A stretch of DNA of 64,000 nt from Vitellaria paradoxa (taxonomy: Eukaryota; Streptophyta; Magnoliopsida; Ericales; Sapotaceae), in the NCBI GenBank assembly GCA_019916065.1, contig CM034237.1, positions 45,281,084 through 45,345,083 of the forward strand. Reading direction: 5' to 3'. The position numbers and the translations under genes are program-made. The notes below the pieces were generated by a model, which saw only the letters and a list, made by a program, of their open reading frames with translations, did not search any database and was not told the origin of the DNA. Of the stretch, positions 62,400 through 64,000 are shown piece by piece (position 1 is the first letter of the stretch; each line of letters begins with the position of its first letter).

Positions 62400-62890
62400 T
62401 CTAGAATTTCAAACAACACAAAAAGTGACTCCGCCATGGAAGAGTTGATGACTATCAGAAACAAATCAGATTGTCATCTCAAAGTGAAATTTACACGATC
62501 AGGAACTAGCAACTCATTAACTCGACACATTTATCTAATTCTGTTCAACAAAATCTTCAAGAACTCTATAATCAGGGCGGTATTGAAACTATCGAAACTC
62601 GTACCTTTTCACATGGAACTGCTGAAATTCCAATTTCCGGTAAGATCTGGCTCCTATACTTCTTAGACAGACAAAATTACAATACATATATATATATATA
62701 TATATAGGGCGAGAGATATGTGGGGATAGTTGTAAGAAGAAAGAATCAAGAGAGACTTGCAACAAAGCGATAAACGGTCTTTTGGGTGGGAGATATCTGT
62801 AAAATAGAGGAAGAAACGGTGAAAACGCGGTTTGTGAATCCGACGTTTGGGTGGGTGTCGGTCGCGGGAAAATGAAACTCCCCAGCAGCG
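62400..62890. other. Balanced-composition block, possible 5' leader of a minus-strand gene
   Basis: This stretch is less AT-rich than its flanks. On the minus strand a CT-rich leader (about 62,870-62,700) is followed by an AAG/GTACGA donor-like site near 62,612, and ATGGCGGAGTCAC occurs near 62,438. The 76-codon plus-strand frame at 62,436 has no recognisable family. No downstream coding exon is found before the CRK gene, so its nature stays open. Confidence 0.2.
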
Positions 62891-63145
62891 CATGTTTAAG
62901 ATAAATACATATAAGTATATATAATAAAGTAAAATAGTAAAAATAATTAATCTTTTATTTTTATTTTTATTTTTAATAGTAAAATAGTAAATTTTTATTT
63001 TTAATTTTTTATATAAATTTATTTGTCTTTAAATTTAATTTTTTTAAATTTATTGGAATTAAATCAATCAAGTCTAATTCAACATTGTTAGACTGAATTC
63101 GGATGTGAATCAAATTTGAGACTTGGTTTAAAAAGTAAATAGGTT

Positions 63146-63336
63146 AATTTTTTTGTTTGGGAAGAAAAAAATTAATTTTTTAATAATTAATTTTTAAAAT
63201 CTGTTTTGTTGATTTAATATTTTTATTTTTAAAAATTTTAAAAAAAATTAAAATGTAAAAAATAAATTTAATTATTTAAAAAAATAAAAAAAATTAATAG
63301 CTGAACTACCATTCTTCTCGTTAGACAGAGCCTAAA
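63146..63336. mobile_element. MITE family B, copy 3 (inverted)
   Basis: Begins with TTTTGTTTGGGAAGAAAAA and ends TCGTTAGACAGAGCC, inverted relative to the other two copies. It contains TTAATTTTTTAATAATTAAT. Confidence 0.5.
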
Positions 63337-63647
63337 ACATTAACATGTTTGCATACCAGTAAGAAAGTTGTTTTTATTTTAACCATGTTTAAGTGGGCCT
63401 CTATATCGTGGCCACGTCACGAGAAATGGGGATGGGTGGGTTCTTCGACTTTGAAAATACAGCCGCCCAAATATGGCCTGTCGAGGGTTGGTTTTATTTT
63501 GGAATTTTTTTGGGGTAGGTGGAGAGGGTGGATGGGGTTATCAGTCAGGGACCCAGGGTCCAACATTTTTCTCAATTTATTGTAAGTACAGTGACATGTG
63601 CTCTTAGCCTATGTTTGGGAAAAATCTAAGGCTTCTTCTTTTCTATA

Positions 63648-63803
63648 GGTGTGTTTAAAATTGTATAAAATAATATAACATTATAAAAGTAAATATCTCA
63701 TAATTCATACAATGAGTAAAAATTTAAATTTTACTGTATCGTAATTCGTATTTATAGAGATTTGTAAGATTTTATTTTTTTTAAGAGTTCTAAACGGAGC
63801 CTT
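63648..63803. mobile_element. MITE family A, copy 4
   Basis: Begins AGGTGTGTTTAAAATTGTAT, has TCATAATTCATACAATGAG inside and ends TTCTAAACGGAGCC. Confidence 0.55.
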
Positions 63804-63855
63804 CAATAGTTAAGGTAAGTTTTTATAACTTATCTCATATTCATCAATAATTATA

Positions 63856-63995
63856 AGGTGAATTTAGAATGATAAAAAGTGAGATAAAATAAGATAAAGT
63901 AAAATAATTATAAGTTTGTAATTCATACAGTATGATAAAAAATAAATAATTCTTAAAAATTTTTAATAATTTTTGGCAAACTAAGCACACTTAAA
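63856..63995. mobile_element. MITE family A, copy 5
   Basis: Begins AGGTGAATTTAGAATGATAA, has TTTGTAATTCATACAGTATG inside and ends GGCAAACTAAGCACACTT. It lies just after copy 4, so two family members sit almost end to end at the window edge. Confidence 0.55.
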
Positions 63996-64000
63996 AATAA

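Noticed and set aside
1..64000. tRNA genes, CRISPR arrays, bacterial-type operons
   Set aside because: No tRNA-like fold with both boxes and acceptor ends beyond the SINE-type sequences; no spacer-repeat array; genes are intron-bearing plant genes.

Overview
The window is nuclear DNA of a flowering plant. It is AT-rich, has spliced genes with GT-AG introns and plant-only gene families, and is crowded with transposon debris. I cannot name the species. The gene set (KNAT2/6-type KNOX, phylloquinone methyltransferase, CRK) occurs across angiosperms, so a dicot is only a guess. Three host genes can be reconstructed exon by exon.

(1) 21,976-32,245 (+): a class I KNOX homeobox gene of KNAT2/KNAT6 type. 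All five family exons are recognisable and the homeodomain is intact, but exon 1 changes frame at least four times and the exon 3/exon 4 junction is out of phase. It is called a pseudogene unless the indels are assembly errors. Intron 3 is 8.2 kb. (2) 36,787-55,572 (+): an intact seven-exon gene for the chloroplast 2-phytyl-1,4-naphthoquinone methyltransferase (MENG), 260 aa, last methylation step of vitamin K1 synthesis. (3) 56,597-59,853 (-): an intact seven-exon cysteine-rich receptor-like kinase, 652 aa, convergent with MENG.

Layout: 1-21.9 kb has no confirmed gene. It holds many small terminal-inverted-repeat elements (MITEs), two long-TIR Mutator-like elements (10.8-12.6 kb), a probable 2.1-kb solo LTR (13.5-15.7 kb), a complete Cassandra TRIM retrotransposon carrying 5S rRNA-like sequence in its LTRs (16.8-17.5 kb) and a tRNA-derived SINE (19.9-20.2 kb). 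22-32 kb is the KNOX locus. 32.4-34.2 kb is a repeat-rich insertion dominated by a palindrome-bearing tandem array. 36.6-55.6 kb is MENG.

The most remarkable object is in MENG intron 4. A 14.2-kb element bounded by Mutator-like terminal inverted repeats contains about twelve copies of a 1.07-1.1 kb monomer, in blocks of alternating orientation, with a 1,268-bp solo LTR nested inside. Without it the intron would be about 0.36 kb. MENG intron 5 carries a second, three-LTR TRIM-like array, and a CRK intron carries a 248-bp Mutator-type MITE. 59.9-64 kb is intergenic with more MITEs and a G17 run.

The three genes show no functional linkage, as is usual in plants. The shared theme is repeated transposon colonisation of introns and flanks while two of the three coding sequences stay intact.
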